Below, in pieces: positions 1 to 8,214 of a stretch of 64,000 nt of DNA (within the stretch, counting starts at the first letter, position 1; every line of letters starts with the position of its first letter). Below the pieces are notes generated by a model. The model saw only the letters and a list, made by a program, of their open reading frames with translations. It was not told the DNA's origin and ran no database searches. Both the position numbers and the translations under genes were made by a program. Origin of the DNA: JACMLD01 sp047602295 (lineage in GTDB: Bacteria > Bacteroidota > Bacteroidia > Chitinophagales > Chitinophagaceae); assembly GCA_047602295.1 (NCBI GenBank), contig JASGHP010000001.1, positions 1,240,001 to 1,304,000 of the forward strand, in the 5' to 3' direction.

Positions 1-1217
1 GCTTCGGTTGATTCATTGATGATCTTGATCTGTTCTTCACCTTTATCACGTCCGTAAAGCGTAGAAAGATATCCATTCCAGCCATCGCGAAAGTAATTGA
101 TGTTTTTTTCAATGGTATCTACCGGGAGCACCATCCTGTCTTTTTCTTTGCTAAGATTTTCAATACGCTTTGCTATGTGATTGATCTCTGTCTCGTGCAG
201 CATGCGTTTTTCTTCAAGCTCAAGTATTTCATCCTGCAAACGGCTGATACGCTGATAGCGCAGTTTTATCTGGTTGCGTTTACGCCATTCCATTTGCAGC
301 AGATAATAAACAGCGCTCCAGATAGCAAATACACCAAAACCAAGGAACAACACCAAATAGAAACGAGAGTCAGCAAATACTGGCACTACCAATGATTTGA
401 ATTCTTCCCTGTTTGCTTTTATCAATATTTCGTTTACACCTTCATGCACCTGGAAGGCAAGTAATAAATCGCCTACAAAAACCAATATCAGCAAGCCAAT
501 CACAATTCTTCTAAAGCGAATGCCTTTTTCTGAAAACAAATGAATAGCCGTGCCCAATGCAAAAAAGATAGTAGGGAAAACTATCAGCGGTGGGTAATTG
601 ATGATGAGATAAATAAGCCTGCGCAGGTTGGGCAGCAACTGTATATTCAGTCGGCCTTCCTGGAAAAGCGACATAGGATCTACACCATTCAACGCAAAGT
701 CTGCCACGCTCATATAAAAATACAAGAGGTAAAATGACAATGCTATCAATAAAAAGAAAAGGAATAAATAAGTGCCCCAGCTAAAATTGTTGTATTTGTT
801 GTTATGCGAAGCATGCCTGCTGGTCTCTATTTCATCAACCTGGTTTTTAAGCAGGTTAATTTCTGTTTGCTTAATGGGCACCAGTCCCTTTGTTATGTCG
901 CGGCTGTTATGAATTTCGTCTGCACGGCTTTTCAGCTCGTAATATTTTTCCAGCAACGAATCTATTTGTTTTTGAATCCTGTTTTTTGTTTCTTCTGTTT
1001 TGGCAACCAGTCGCATAGAATCCTGTTCGGTAAGAATTGATCCACTGCGAATTTTGTTGAGCATGCCTTTGTATGCTTCCACACCACCTTTGTAAGTGCC
1101 GGCCTGCTCCACGCCATATTCACGCAGGTCTTTTACAACCACATTGGAGAGATCCGGTGTGTGGTTTTTTCCTAAGTCTAGTAGTTTTGATTTGCTGTTG
1201 ATGATCACCTTGTGCAC
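1..1217 (-). CDS. Coiled-coil membrane protein, unknown function (partial, GTG start)
   Basis: An open leftward frame starts after a TAG at 1257-1259 and stays open to the window edge, giving about 405 codons with the C-terminus missing. It has no early ATG. I chose the GTG at 1217 (VHKVIINSKSKLLDLG) because a TAnnTTTG promoter match at 1248-1255 overlaps the only upstream candidate, a TTG at 1250. The product has a charged N-terminal half with heptad-like stretches rich in K, E, Q and I. It then has about four hydrophobic segments (first one near FSWGTYLFLFFLLIALSFYL, then one containing YPPLIVFPTIFFALG, one containing IGLLILVFVGDLLLA, and one near LVLFLGFGVFAIWSAVYYLL). A second coiled-coil region follows, near RISRLQDEILELEEKRM. 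I do not recognise a family. The frame and membrane topology are well supported; the function is unknown. Confidence 0.72.
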   Translation of the reverse strand, partial: MHKVIINSKSKLLDLGKNHTPDLSNVVVKDLREYGVEQAGTYKGGVEAYKGMLNKIRSGSILTEQDSMRLVAKTEETKNRIQKQIDSLLEKYYELKSRADEIHNSRDITKGLVPIKQTEINLLKNQVDEIETSRHASHNNKYNNFSWGTYLFLFFLLIALSFYLLYFYMSVADFALNGVDPMSLFQEGRLNIQLLPNLRRLIYLIINYPPLIVFPTIFFALGTAIHLFSEKGIRFRRIVIGLLILVFVGDLLLAFQVHEGVNEILIKANREEFKSLVVPVFADSRFYLVLFLGFGVFAIWSAVYYLLQMEWRKRNQIKLRYQRISRLQDEILELEEKRMLHETEINHIAKRIENLSKEKDRMVLPVDTIEKNINYFRDGWNGYLSTLYGRDKGEEQIKIINESTE

Positions 1218-1247
1218 AGTTTCTTTATTTGATAAGCCGAAGCCTGT

Positions 1248-1255
1248 CAAATATA
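1248..1255 (-). promoter_or_regulatory. Bacteroidota -7 element (TATATTTG)
   Basis: This matches the TAnnTTTG consensus of Bacteroidota primary-sigma promoters on the minus strand, about 30 nt upstream of the GTG chosen for the first gene. No clear -33 TTTG is visible. It helps decide the start because the alternative TTG lies inside the element. Confidence 0.45.
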
Positions 1256-1380
1256 ACTAATAGGCAGATGCCGGTATTACAGCCAGATACAGTGTTGATA
1301 AATAAAGTATAAAGTCTATCGTATTTTTACTAAGTACTTTTACCAGCTTTTTAGTCAAATCTTAAACAAAACCATTTCGG

Positions 1381-2361
1381 TTATTCAGCCAGGTGATTGG
1401 CTTTGATATAGGCCGAAATATCTGCAGTAAATTCCTGTGAGCCCTGTCTGTTAAGGTGAAACACATCAGAAAATTTTTCAGGATGATTGTTGAACCTAGG
1501 ATCCAATGAGTAATCAAGAAAGCTGATGTTGGGGTATTGTTTGGCAATATCTATCACCAGCTGTTTTTCAAGCGCTTGGTTATCGAGGTAAAAAGGATCT
1601 TTTAAAATAGTAGGCGAAATAACAACCAGTGTTTTAATATTCAGTCTGGAAGTATTGTCTAAGAATTTTTTATAGTATGCAATGCCTTTTTCGTCGGGCA
1701 CTTCCTTTTTTATTTTTATTCTTTCATAGCGGGCCAGCATTTTACGCTGATAGTCGGTTGTAGTAGCGTCAGTCATTGATCCTTCCAGCGGCAGGTAACC
1801 ATGATCATCTTTTTTTACGCTGTTTGCAAACAGTGCATTGGTAGTTAAGATAAAGATGGAAGAGTTGTACGGATATGTTTTTGAAAAAAGTTTATACCGT
1901 TCAAAAGGGCTCACTTCACTGATATAATTTATCAGTTCCTTGTGTTTTTCATAGTAAGGCAGCAGAATGGTCAGCTTCTCATATTTTGAAGGGTCTTGTG
2001 CAAGCTCCCATGGGTTAATATCGAGGATTACCAGTTTGGGTGTATGCCTCTCCAGCGCTATTTGTTGTACCGCAGCAGTATACGGTATCATTTGTCCGTC
2101 TCTGCCACAATTATAGCAACTCACACCCAGCTCTTTTGAAATAAGTGGTGATGCATAATGCCTTACTGCCCTGGAACTGCCAAATACCATAATATCCTGG
2201 CTGGCGCTATCTATGGCATATGTGGTTTGACTAAACTGACCTGCCCGCTGGTTGAAATATATTTTTTCAAACACCATTCCTATAATGCGGTCCATTATAA
2301 ATAACAGCACGCAAAATGCAGCCAGCCTTAGAAGAAATGGTATAACGCGTTTTTGTTTCAT
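1381..2361 (-). CDS. Membrane-anchored SGNH-like acyltransferase partner of an MBOAT protein
   Basis: A 326-residue protein with one N-terminal membrane segment (residues about 8-30), followed by an extracytoplasmic domain. GSSR at residues 61-64 resembles the nucleophile block of SGNH/GDSL-like hydrolases, and D299-x-x-H302 near the C-terminus resembles their Asp-His pair; DINPWEL lies between. Its start codon overlaps the stop of the upstream MBOAT gene by one base (TAATG), so the two are translationally coupled. By analogy with AlgI/AlgJ-AlgX and DltB/DltD systems, the MBOAT protein would pass an acyl group across the membrane and this protein would transfer it to an extracellular acceptor. 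The acceptor (exopolysaccharide, peptidoglycan or other glycan) cannot be told from sequence; no polymer synthesis genes lie beside it. Confidence 0.75.
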   Translation of the reverse strand: MKQKRVIPFLLRLAAFCVLLFIMDRIIGMVFEKIYFNQRAGQFSQTTYAIDSASQDIMVFGSSRAVRHYASPLISKELGVSCYNCGRDGQMIPYTAAVQQIALERHTPKLVILDINPWELAQDPSKYEKLTILLPYYEKHKELINYISEVSPFERYKLFSKTYPYNSSIFILTTNALFANSVKKDDHGYLPLEGSMTDATTTDYQRKMLARYERIKIKKEVPDEKGIAYYKKFLDNTSRLNIKTLVVISPTILKDPFYLDNQALEKQLVIDIAKQYPNISFLDYSLDPRFNNHPEKFSDVFHLNRQGSQEFTADISAYIKANHLAE

Positions 2362-3788
2362 TAAAACTGAAAATAAATAAACTGACCACCGTTAAACACA
2401 CCCAGTATCAGTAAAAGAAAAATGGTTATTGCTATAGAACCCCATCTCACTGCTATATTGTGCGATGTAAAAAAATTGAATTTTTGAGGCAGGTATTCCA
2501 TTTTGTATTCAACCATAAACAAAATAAGAATGGCCAGCACAGAATGCGCAAAGTTGCTGATGCCATCGCCCATAAATGGTTTTGCACCAAAACTTTTTAA
2601 GTTGCCAATGATAGTAAATGCATCTGTAACCGAATTAGCCCTGAAAAATATCCAGGCAAAAGTGACAAGTGTAATTGTGATGGCGATATTACCAATGCGC
2701 ATTACCCTGGCAGCAAATTCGTTTTGCGGTGTTTTGCGCAGGTATGGTTTGATGATGATATATACAACCGAATAAAAGCCATGAAGTGCTCCCCAGATAA
2801 TATAGGTATAGTTGGCGCCGTGCCACAAACCACTCACTAAAAAAATAATAAACAAATTCAGGTAACGCCTTGCAGTGGATGTTTTGCTGCCGCCCAGCGG
2901 AATGTATAAATAATCGCGGAACCAGGTTGACAAAGAAATATGCCACCTGCGCCAGAAGTCTTGTATGTTGGTAGCAAAATAAGGACGGTTAAAATTCTTC
3001 ATCAGATCAAAACCCATTGTTTTGGCACAACCGATAGCGATATCACTATAACCGGAGAAATCGCAATAAATCTGTATTGCAAAGAAAAAAGCAGCAATGG
3101 CGATACTTGTTCCGTTATGCAATTCAGGGTTATTAAAAACTGAATTTACATAGAGAGAAAGCCTGTCTGCAATCACCAGTTTTTTAAAAAATCCCCACAG
3201 CATCAGCTTAAGGCCCGATACCATCAAATCATAATTGAAAGGATGTTTGGTGTGCATCTGGTGCAGAATATTCTGCGGCCTTTCAATGGGCCCTGCCACC
3301 AGCTGTGGATAAAACATTACATACAGGCTGTAAATACCAAAATGTTTTTCGGCTTTCTGGTTGCCACGGTACACCTCAATGGTATAACTCATAGCCTGGA
3401 AAGTGTGAAAAGACAAACCTATTGGTAATAAAATGGCCAGGTAAGGAATGGGGTTATGATAGTTGAACTTCTCAAAAAGAAAAGTGAGGTTCAGGTTAAT
3501 AAAATTGAAGTATTTAAAAACTGCCAGGATGCCAATATTTGCAACAAGGCTTGCTGTTAACAGCAGCTTTCGCTTTCGTTTGTTCTGCGCTTTTTCAATA
3601 TAAATGCCTGCGAAGTAGTCGATAACAATTGTGAAACCAAGAATCAGGATATAAATAGGCACAAAAGCCATATAAAAATAACAGCTGGCTGCCAGCAGCA
3701 ATACCCACCTGAATGCATAGGGGAGAAGAAAGTATAAGGTTGTTACCAGTATGTAGAAAATGACAAATTCTACCGAATTAAATAACAT
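2361..3788 (-). CDS. MBOAT family membrane O-acyltransferase (AlgI/DltB type)
   Basis: A 475-residue polytopic membrane protein. It carries the MBOAT signatures: a DFWRRWHISLSTWFRDYL block with H283 and, downstream, GLWHGANYTYIIWGALHG with the conserved catalytic-type H323. The length matches AlgI-like proteins (about 470-520). Family members move acetyl or D-alanyl groups from the cytoplasm to extracellular glycans. It is followed without a gap by the SGNH-like partner at 1381-2361, the usual two-gene arrangement. The start is the first ATG in frame, with an A+T-rich region of about 120 bp upstream. The acyl group and acceptor are unknown. Confidence 0.88.
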   Translation of the reverse strand: MLFNSVEFVIFYILVTTLYFLLPYAFRWVLLLAASCYFYMAFVPIYILILGFTIVIDYFAGIYIEKAQNKRKRKLLLTASLVANIGILAVFKYFNFINLNLTFLFEKFNYHNPIPYLAILLPIGLSFHTFQAMSYTIEVYRGNQKAEKHFGIYSLYVMFYPQLVAGPIERPQNILHQMHTKHPFNYDLMVSGLKLMLWGFFKKLVIADRLSLYVNSVFNNPELHNGTSIAIAAFFFAIQIYCDFSGYSDIAIGCAKTMGFDLMKNFNRPYFATNIQDFWRRWHISLSTWFRDYLYIPLGGSKTSTARRYLNLFIIFLVSGLWHGANYTYIIWGALHGFYSVVYIIIKPYLRKTPQNEFAARVMRIGNIAITITLVTFAWIFFRANSVTDAFTIIGNLKSFGAKPFMGDGISNFAHSVLAILILFMVEYKMEYLPQKFNFFTSHNIAVRWGSIAITIFLLLILGVFNGGQFIYFQF

Positions 3789-3909
3789 GCTGCTTTAAAA
3801 TGATTTAAGGGACTACAAAATAATCAAATTACCAGATATTTTATAGTGCCCTTAAAAATAGGCAGTTTTTAACGCCAGGCTGTATCAGCATGTGTTCAGC
3901 AAACTGCAA

Positions 3910-4788
3910 TTACTTTTTTTGTGCAAACGCTACCCTGTAAAATTCGTATCCCTTGTTAAGCTGATTTCTTTCCGGCACAAAATGCTGCCTGTATGCAGCT
4001 GCACCTTCATCTGTTAGTAATTGAAATTGGTATTGCTGCAGATATACAGCCAGCAACTTTGGTTCAAAACCAAATGTCCAGCGCTCTTCAATGGCCTTTA
4101 AATCGTTCAATAATTTCTCCGCACCAAAAAATCTTTCCGGGTTACTAAACACTTCGCTATCAACATAAGTAAAGATAACTGATGAATTTTTTGGGAATTG
4201 CTGTAACGTGGTAAAGGTAGCGTCAATCGCTTTTTTATCAAGGTAATTGGTGACACCTTCCCAGATGATAGTTGTTGTAACAGAAAAATCAATATTGTGC
4301 TGCTCTAAAAGATGTTGTAATGATTGTTTATTAAAATCAATTTGCAGATAGCGCACATTGCCAGGCAACTGTTTATTTATTTTTTTGAGTGTTTTTATTT
4401 TTAATGCAGCCGTGTCCGGATGATCAATTTCTATTACGGGAAAATTGCGCAAAAAATCAAGGCGTAAAGCACGGGTATCAAAACCTGCACCCAGTATAAT
4501 TAATTGCTTCGCACCATTGCTGATGGATTGTTGCAGTAAATTGTCTATCAATTTTGTTCTTGCCAGTCCGGATGTATAGGCACCGGGTATTTTATGCTGA
4601 ATAATTTTTCCAATTCCCCTGGCAGCTATAGGAATTGCCGACAGTTTACTAATGGTTCTGAGCCCTGCATCCAAAAAATGAATGGCATAAGGATCTGTAA
4701 ACAATCTTTTATGCTTTGCCCTTTTTGTTTCCAGTGCCCTGAATAAAGCCATGTATTGGGCAGTTTTGCTGGCAGTATTTGCTTTCAT
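3910..4788 (-). CDS. Class I SAM-dependent methyltransferase (TIGR00027/LCMT-like)
   Basis: A 292-residue soluble protein. The N-terminus (KTAQYMALFRALE, then LFTDPYAIHFL) is typical of the leucine carboxyl methyltransferase-like family annotated as TIGR00027. The SAM-binding motif I is IILGAGFDTRALRL at residues 97-110, and the acidic motif II EIDHPDTAALK follows. Members are predicted to methylate carboxyl or hydroxyl groups, but most have no known substrate. It lies 18 bp downstream of the LytTR response regulator on the same strand, so it may be the last gene of that transcript. Family assignment is firm; the substrate is unknown. Confidence 0.82.
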   Translation of the reverse strand: MKANTASKTAQYMALFRALETKRAKHKRLFTDPYAIHFLDAGLRTISKLSAIPIAARGIGKIIQHKIPGAYTSGLARTKLIDNLLQQSISNGAKQLIILGAGFDTRALRLDFLRNFPVIEIDHPDTAALKIKTLKKINKQLPGNVRYLQIDFNKQSLQHLLEQHNIDFSVTTTIIWEGVTNYLDKKAIDATFTTLQQFPKNSSVIFTYVDSEVFSNPERFFGAEKLLNDLKAIEERWTFGFEPKLLAVYLQQYQFQLLTDEGAAAYRQHFVPERNQLNKGYEFYRVAFAQKK

Positions 4789-4806
4789 AACTCAGCATCA
4801 AACTTC

Positions 4807-5553
4807 TTATAAACCTAAAACCTGCCTCAGTTTTACATAACCTGTTTTGCTTACCGGTACTTTGGCGCCTTGTTTCAGCACTGCAACATGTCCATCTTTC
4901 TCGTACGGATCTATGCGGGCAATTTGCTGAACGTTTACCATATAAGAACGATGACAACGGGCAAACTGCTGACCGTCTAATGCTTTTTCAAAATGGGTCA
5001 TGGTTTTGTTCTTTAAAAAATAACCCTCTGTTGTATGGATTTTTACATAATCATCTGCCGCTTCCAGGTATAGCACATCATGCACCGGAATGATTTTTAT
5101 CTTGGCCCCATTCTTTACTACAATGCGCTGGTTTTGGCCTGGCGTCATGGAAGCTTCTTCCAGTAATGTTTCGGTAGGTGTTGGTCCTGCAGTAGTTTCT
5201 TTTTTCTGCTCCAGCCATTTCTGTAAAGCTTTATCAAATCTTTCTTTGCTGAATGGTTTCAGCAAATAATCCACGGCATGTGTTTCAAATGCTTTAATGG
5301 CATATTCATCAAACGCAGTTGTGAAAATTACAGCAGGAGGCTGCTCTACCAGTTCCAGCATTTCAAAGCCCGTTATTTTTGGCATTTGTATGTCAAGAAA
5401 AATAAGATCCGGTTGGTGTTGCATAATGGCCTTAATGCCTTCAAATCCATCGCCACATTCCTGCACCACCTGCAGTTGCGGATACGATTGCAAATACTCA
5501 GCCACTATACTTCTTGCCAGTGGTTCGTCGTCTATAAGAATTACTTTTTTCAT
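4807..5553 (-). CDS. LytTR-family response regulator (AlgR/LytR type)
   Basis: A 248-residue two-domain regulator. The receiver domain spans residues 1-120, with acidic residues D8-D9, phospho-acceptor D54 (LIFLDIQMP) and conserved K99 (YLLKPF). A linker precedes a C-terminal LytTR DNA-binding domain (about 145-245, with VLYLEAADDYVKIHT and FARCHRSYMVNV). It is the expected partner of the LytS-type kinase whose stop codon is 24 bp upstream. LytTR regulators bind direct repeats near promoters; the target is not visible here, but the linked LiaF-like gene is a reasonable candidate. Confidence 0.93.
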   Translation of the reverse strand: MKKVILIDDEPLARSIVAEYLQSYPQLQVVQECGDGFEGIKAIMQHQPDLIFLDIQMPKITGFEMLELVEQPPAVIFTTAFDEYAIKAFETHAVDYLLKPFSKERFDKALQKWLEQKKETTAGPTPTETLLEEASMTPGQNQRIVVKNGAKIKIIPVHDVLYLEAADDYVKIHTTEGYFLKNKTMTHFEKALDGQQFARCHRSYMVNVQQIARIDPYEKDGHVAVLKQGAKVPVSKTGYVKLRQVLGL

Positions 5554-5577
5554 GCTCGCTGTTTTATGAGAATCGTT

Positions 5578-6648
5578 TTATATTTTCTTTTCTGTATTGC
5601 CAGCGTTGTTATTGGCTGGTTGCGGAATTTTTACTGTTACTGTAAATATATTGTCTTGCGCTGTTGCCACCAGCAGATCTTGCCGTGCAAACAAAAGGTA
5701 AAGTCTTCGTTGAATAGAGTGAAGGCCGAAACCTGTGCCCCTGCGGGGTTGTGAAGTTTCTGAATCAAAAGGATTTTGTACGCTAATTACCAGTAGACCA
5801 TTTTCTACTGTACTGTTGATGCTTACAACTGTGTCTCCGGTAGTATCATACAAACCAAATTTTATGGCATTTTCCACCAATGGCTGCAGCAGCATGGCGG
5901 GTATTTTCATTTGCAGTGATGCATGATCTGTGTCAAATGCCGTTGATAAGCGGTTGCCAAATCTTACCCTTTCAATATCCAGGTAGAGGCGCAGGTATTC
6001 CAATTCTTCTTCCACAGATATCCATTGCTGTTCCTCCCGCTTTAATGTGCCGCGCAAAAAATCAGACAATTGCTGCACCATTGTTCTGGCTTCCTGTGGC
6101 CGGATACCTATAAGCGCATTTATAGAATTAAGGCTATTGAAAAGAAAGTGTGGTTGCAATTGCTGGCGCAGTTTATATAGCTCTGCATCTTTGGTAAGCT
6201 GTTCTGCTTCTGTTCTGCGTTGTACGCTGGTTTTCTGATCTTCAAATGCATTCCACATTACGCTTATCATTGTCATGCAGCCAATCACCAAAAATGATAC
6301 GCTAAATCTTACCGGCAACGATTTGCTAAGAAAAACAGGATAATCACTTGCTGTAATTACCATAGTCAATACATACTTGGTAGCCAACAAACAGGCACCG
6401 GCGGTAAGCAGGCATAATACCAACAGGTAGATATAACGTTGCTGCCTAGGCAGGTAATAAGCCAGGCTATTGCCAATAATGACGCAGGCAAGTGCCAATA
6501 CGAAATTAGAAATGGCACTATCGGTAATGCACAGTTGCAAATCGAAACCCAGATCGTACAAAATCCAGGCTTGCAAGGTGCTCCAGATAAGCCACCATGC
6601 TATAAAAATGAAAAGGAATTTTTTTTGTGAAAATGGTATAGCAGCCAA
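5578..6648 (-). CDS. LytS-type sensor histidine kinase
   Basis: A 356-residue membrane kinase. About four hydrophobic segments occupy residues 10-132, with no large extracellular sensor domain. The His_kinase domain (PF06580 type) has the phospho-acceptor H167 in LQPHFLFNSLN. It is followed by the HATPase region with the N box QPLVENAIKFGL and a G box near GTGFGLHSI. Such kinases pair with LytTR regulators, and one is encoded immediately downstream. The DUF4288 gene ends 11 bp upstream, pointing to a single operon. The short loops suggest that it senses membrane state or a partner protein such as the LiaF-like protein upstream; this is inference. Confidence 0.92.
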   Translation of the reverse strand: MAAIPFSQKKFLFIFIAWWLIWSTLQAWILYDLGFDLQLCITDSAISNFVLALACVIIGNSLAYYLPRQQRYIYLLVLCLLTAGACLLATKYVLTMVITASDYPVFLSKSLPVRFSVSFLVIGCMTMISVMWNAFEDQKTSVQRRTEAEQLTKDAELYKLRQQLQPHFLFNSLNSINALIGIRPQEARTMVQQLSDFLRGTLKREEQQWISVEEELEYLRLYLDIERVRFGNRLSTAFDTDHASLQMKIPAMLLQPLVENAIKFGLYDTTGDTVVSINSTVENGLLVISVQNPFDSETSQPRRGTGFGLHSIQRRLYLLFARQDLLVATAQDNIFTVTVKIPQPANNNAGNTEKKI

Positions 6649-6659
6649 AGCAAACTTGT

Positions 6660-7019
6660 TTAAATTAAGTGTAAAGAGCGCAATACGTTTTCGCCCATTA
6701 TATAACCGGCTTTAGTATGCACCATGTTTATAAACCTGGTTGCATCGTCTGCTTCCTGCACACGGCTGTATATTTCTGCTCCGTCAATCAGTTCGGTTAG
6801 CTTGTACAGTTCGCACACGTCAATAAATTTCCACTTAACTAAATGTTGCTGCTGGTTTAAAAAACTGTCTTCTCCTGTAATGCCAATGCGTTGGGCTTTG
6901 TGAAATGCTTCTTGTTCATTTTCTGCGCTTATCAGGCGCAATTGCTCATCAAATTGAGGGGTGTGGTTGCCTTCTCCACAAATAATCTGGTAAACAATTT
7001 TGGTGAGGTACCAGTTCAT
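6660..7019 (-). CDS. DUF4288 domain protein
   Basis: A 119-residue soluble protein starting MNWYLTKIVYQIICGEG, a DUF4288-like N-terminus. The middle shows EQLRLISAENEQEAFHKAQRIG, typical of this small family of unknown function. It has no signal peptide or membrane segment. It lies between the LiaF-like gene (60 bp upstream) and the sensor kinase (11 bp downstream) on the same strand, so it is probably co-transcribed with the signalling genes. The function is unknown. Confidence 0.75.
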   Translation of the reverse strand: MNWYLTKIVYQIICGEGNHTPQFDEQLRLISAENEQEAFHKAQRIGITGEDSFLNQQQHLVKWKFIDVCELYKLTELIDGAEIYSRVQEADDATRFINMVHTKAGYIMGENVLRSLHLI

Positions 7020-7079
7020 ACAATGAGTTTTAGTTGAAGTTGTTGGTTGGGATGTACTCTGGTGTTATTGCTTAATTGC

Positions 7080-7919
7080 CTAATAGCTTCTCAGTTCTAT
7101 ACCGCCCATAAAAGCGGTGCCTTTCAGCACCAGTACTTTATTAAAATCTATGATTTTGCCTTGCACCTGCCGCTTGTCTTCCACGCCGCCCATAATAGTG
7201 GTTACTTCAGATTTTATCTCCCAGTTAGAAGGTACAATCAATTTTACACCACCCATAATAGCAGTAAGATCCATTACTACAGAACCGGTAATGTCTGCCT
7301 GCGTTAAGTTAATTTCTGCACCGCCCATAAAACAGGTTACATCACCGCCTTTAAAATTTTTTGAGGTTACTATTCTTTGAGCATTGCTAAGGGCAGCGGT
7401 GATATCTAAAAAATCCTGCCCGTTATTGGTATAGTCTGTTTTATAAAAATCTTGTGGTGTGCCACCAGACGGTTGTTGAGTGTTACCGGGGTTATTGATA
7501 TTGCTATAACCGTCCTGTGGGTAATTGCGGTTTCTGCGATAGCGCTTTCCACCCCAATTGCCATCCCATCCGCCATTGCGTTTAGGGTGAAGTATTAATG
7601 AAAGGCCTACACAAACCAATATGGCAGGCACAATAAATCGATGCAGGTCTAAACCAATATCCATTCGGTCTACCAAAAAAATGAAGCCAATTACAATTGG
7701 TATTAACCAGCCTGCTCCTTTAAAATTATGTTTAAGCCCTGTATAGATGCCTACAGCTATTAGGATCATTGGCCAGGTAAACAGCCAATGTGGGAAGAAA
7801 GGGAAATCCAACTGCCTCAAAAAGAAAATAGCGCCAAGTGCTAATAAAAATATGCCACCATACACACGTCCTTTCTGGTGTTTATTATCAAAATTTGGGT
7901 CCTGGGTTTGCGTATCCAT
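7080..7919 (-). CDS. LiaF-like membrane protein (DUF5668 / cell-wall-active antibiotics response)
   Basis: A 279-residue protein. Four hydrophobic segments (residues about 20-110) form a DUF5668-like membrane part. A polar, Gly/Asn/Gln-rich linker (about 112-165) leads to a C-terminal domain with repeated CFMGGAEI, AIMGGVKL, TIMGGVED and AFMGGIEL motifs. These are characteristic of the LiaF/DUF2154 beta-helical domain. In Firmicutes, LiaF restrains the LiaS kinase during cell-envelope stress. Here a LytS/LytTR pair follows in the same operon, which fits a similar role but is unproven. A TAnnTTTG match lies about 20 bp upstream at 7940-7947. Confidence 0.86.
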   Translation of the reverse strand: MDTQTQDPNFDNKHQKGRVYGGIFLLALGAIFFLRQLDFPFFPHWLFTWPMILIAVGIYTGLKHNFKGAGWLIPIVIGFIFLVDRMDIGLDLHRFIVPAILVCVGLSLILHPKRNGGWDGNWGGKRYRRNRNYPQDGYSNINNPGNTQQPSGGTPQDFYKTDYTNNGQDFLDITAALSNAQRIVTSKNFKGGDVTCFMGGAEINLTQADITGSVVMDLTAIMGGVKLIVPSNWEIKSEVTTIMGGVEDKRQVQGKIIDFNKVLVLKGTAFMGGIELRSY

Positions 7920-7939
7920 GATTCGTCGTATTTATAACA

Positions 7940-7947
7940 CAAAAATA
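7940..7947 (-). promoter_or_regulatory. Bacteroidota -7 element (TATTTTTG)
   Basis: A TAnnTTTG match on the minus strand, 20 bp upstream of the ATG at 7919. It could drive the LiaF-like/DUF4288/kinase/regulator operon. No clear -33 TTTG is visible. Confidence 0.4.
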
Positions 7948-8162
7948 GGGGGCTATTGTTGCTGAGCATAGTCTATAAAGGCATATACAGCATAAAAGAC
8001 GGTAAAGCAACGAAAAGAGGGGGTGAAAGGGTGTAGGCTTATAGGGTTTAAGGCTTGGGGTGAAGGATTAAGATATAAATTATCAGCCTGCTGCTTCGAG
8101 ATCAACTCGTGAGACAATAAACGACAATCGCGAGGGCTCGCTAATTATCAGTCATAACTTAC

Positions 8163-8214
8163 GATAAATCTCAGTGCAACCCCTGTCTTCACCCTGTCTC
8201 CGTGCCTATAAACC
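8163..8214. repeat. Dispersed intergenic repeat, copy A (degenerate)
   Basis: The words AATCTCAGTGCAACC and CTGTCTCCGTGCCTATA match the order and spacing of similar words at 20968-21026 and 35254-35310. All three copies end a few bases before the stop codon of a leftward gene. This is the most degenerate of the three. Confidence 0.5.

Noticed and set aside
8097..8113. CGAG/CTCG inverted words downstream of ade
   Set aside because: The stem is only 4-5 bp with no T tract, so it is not supported as a terminator.
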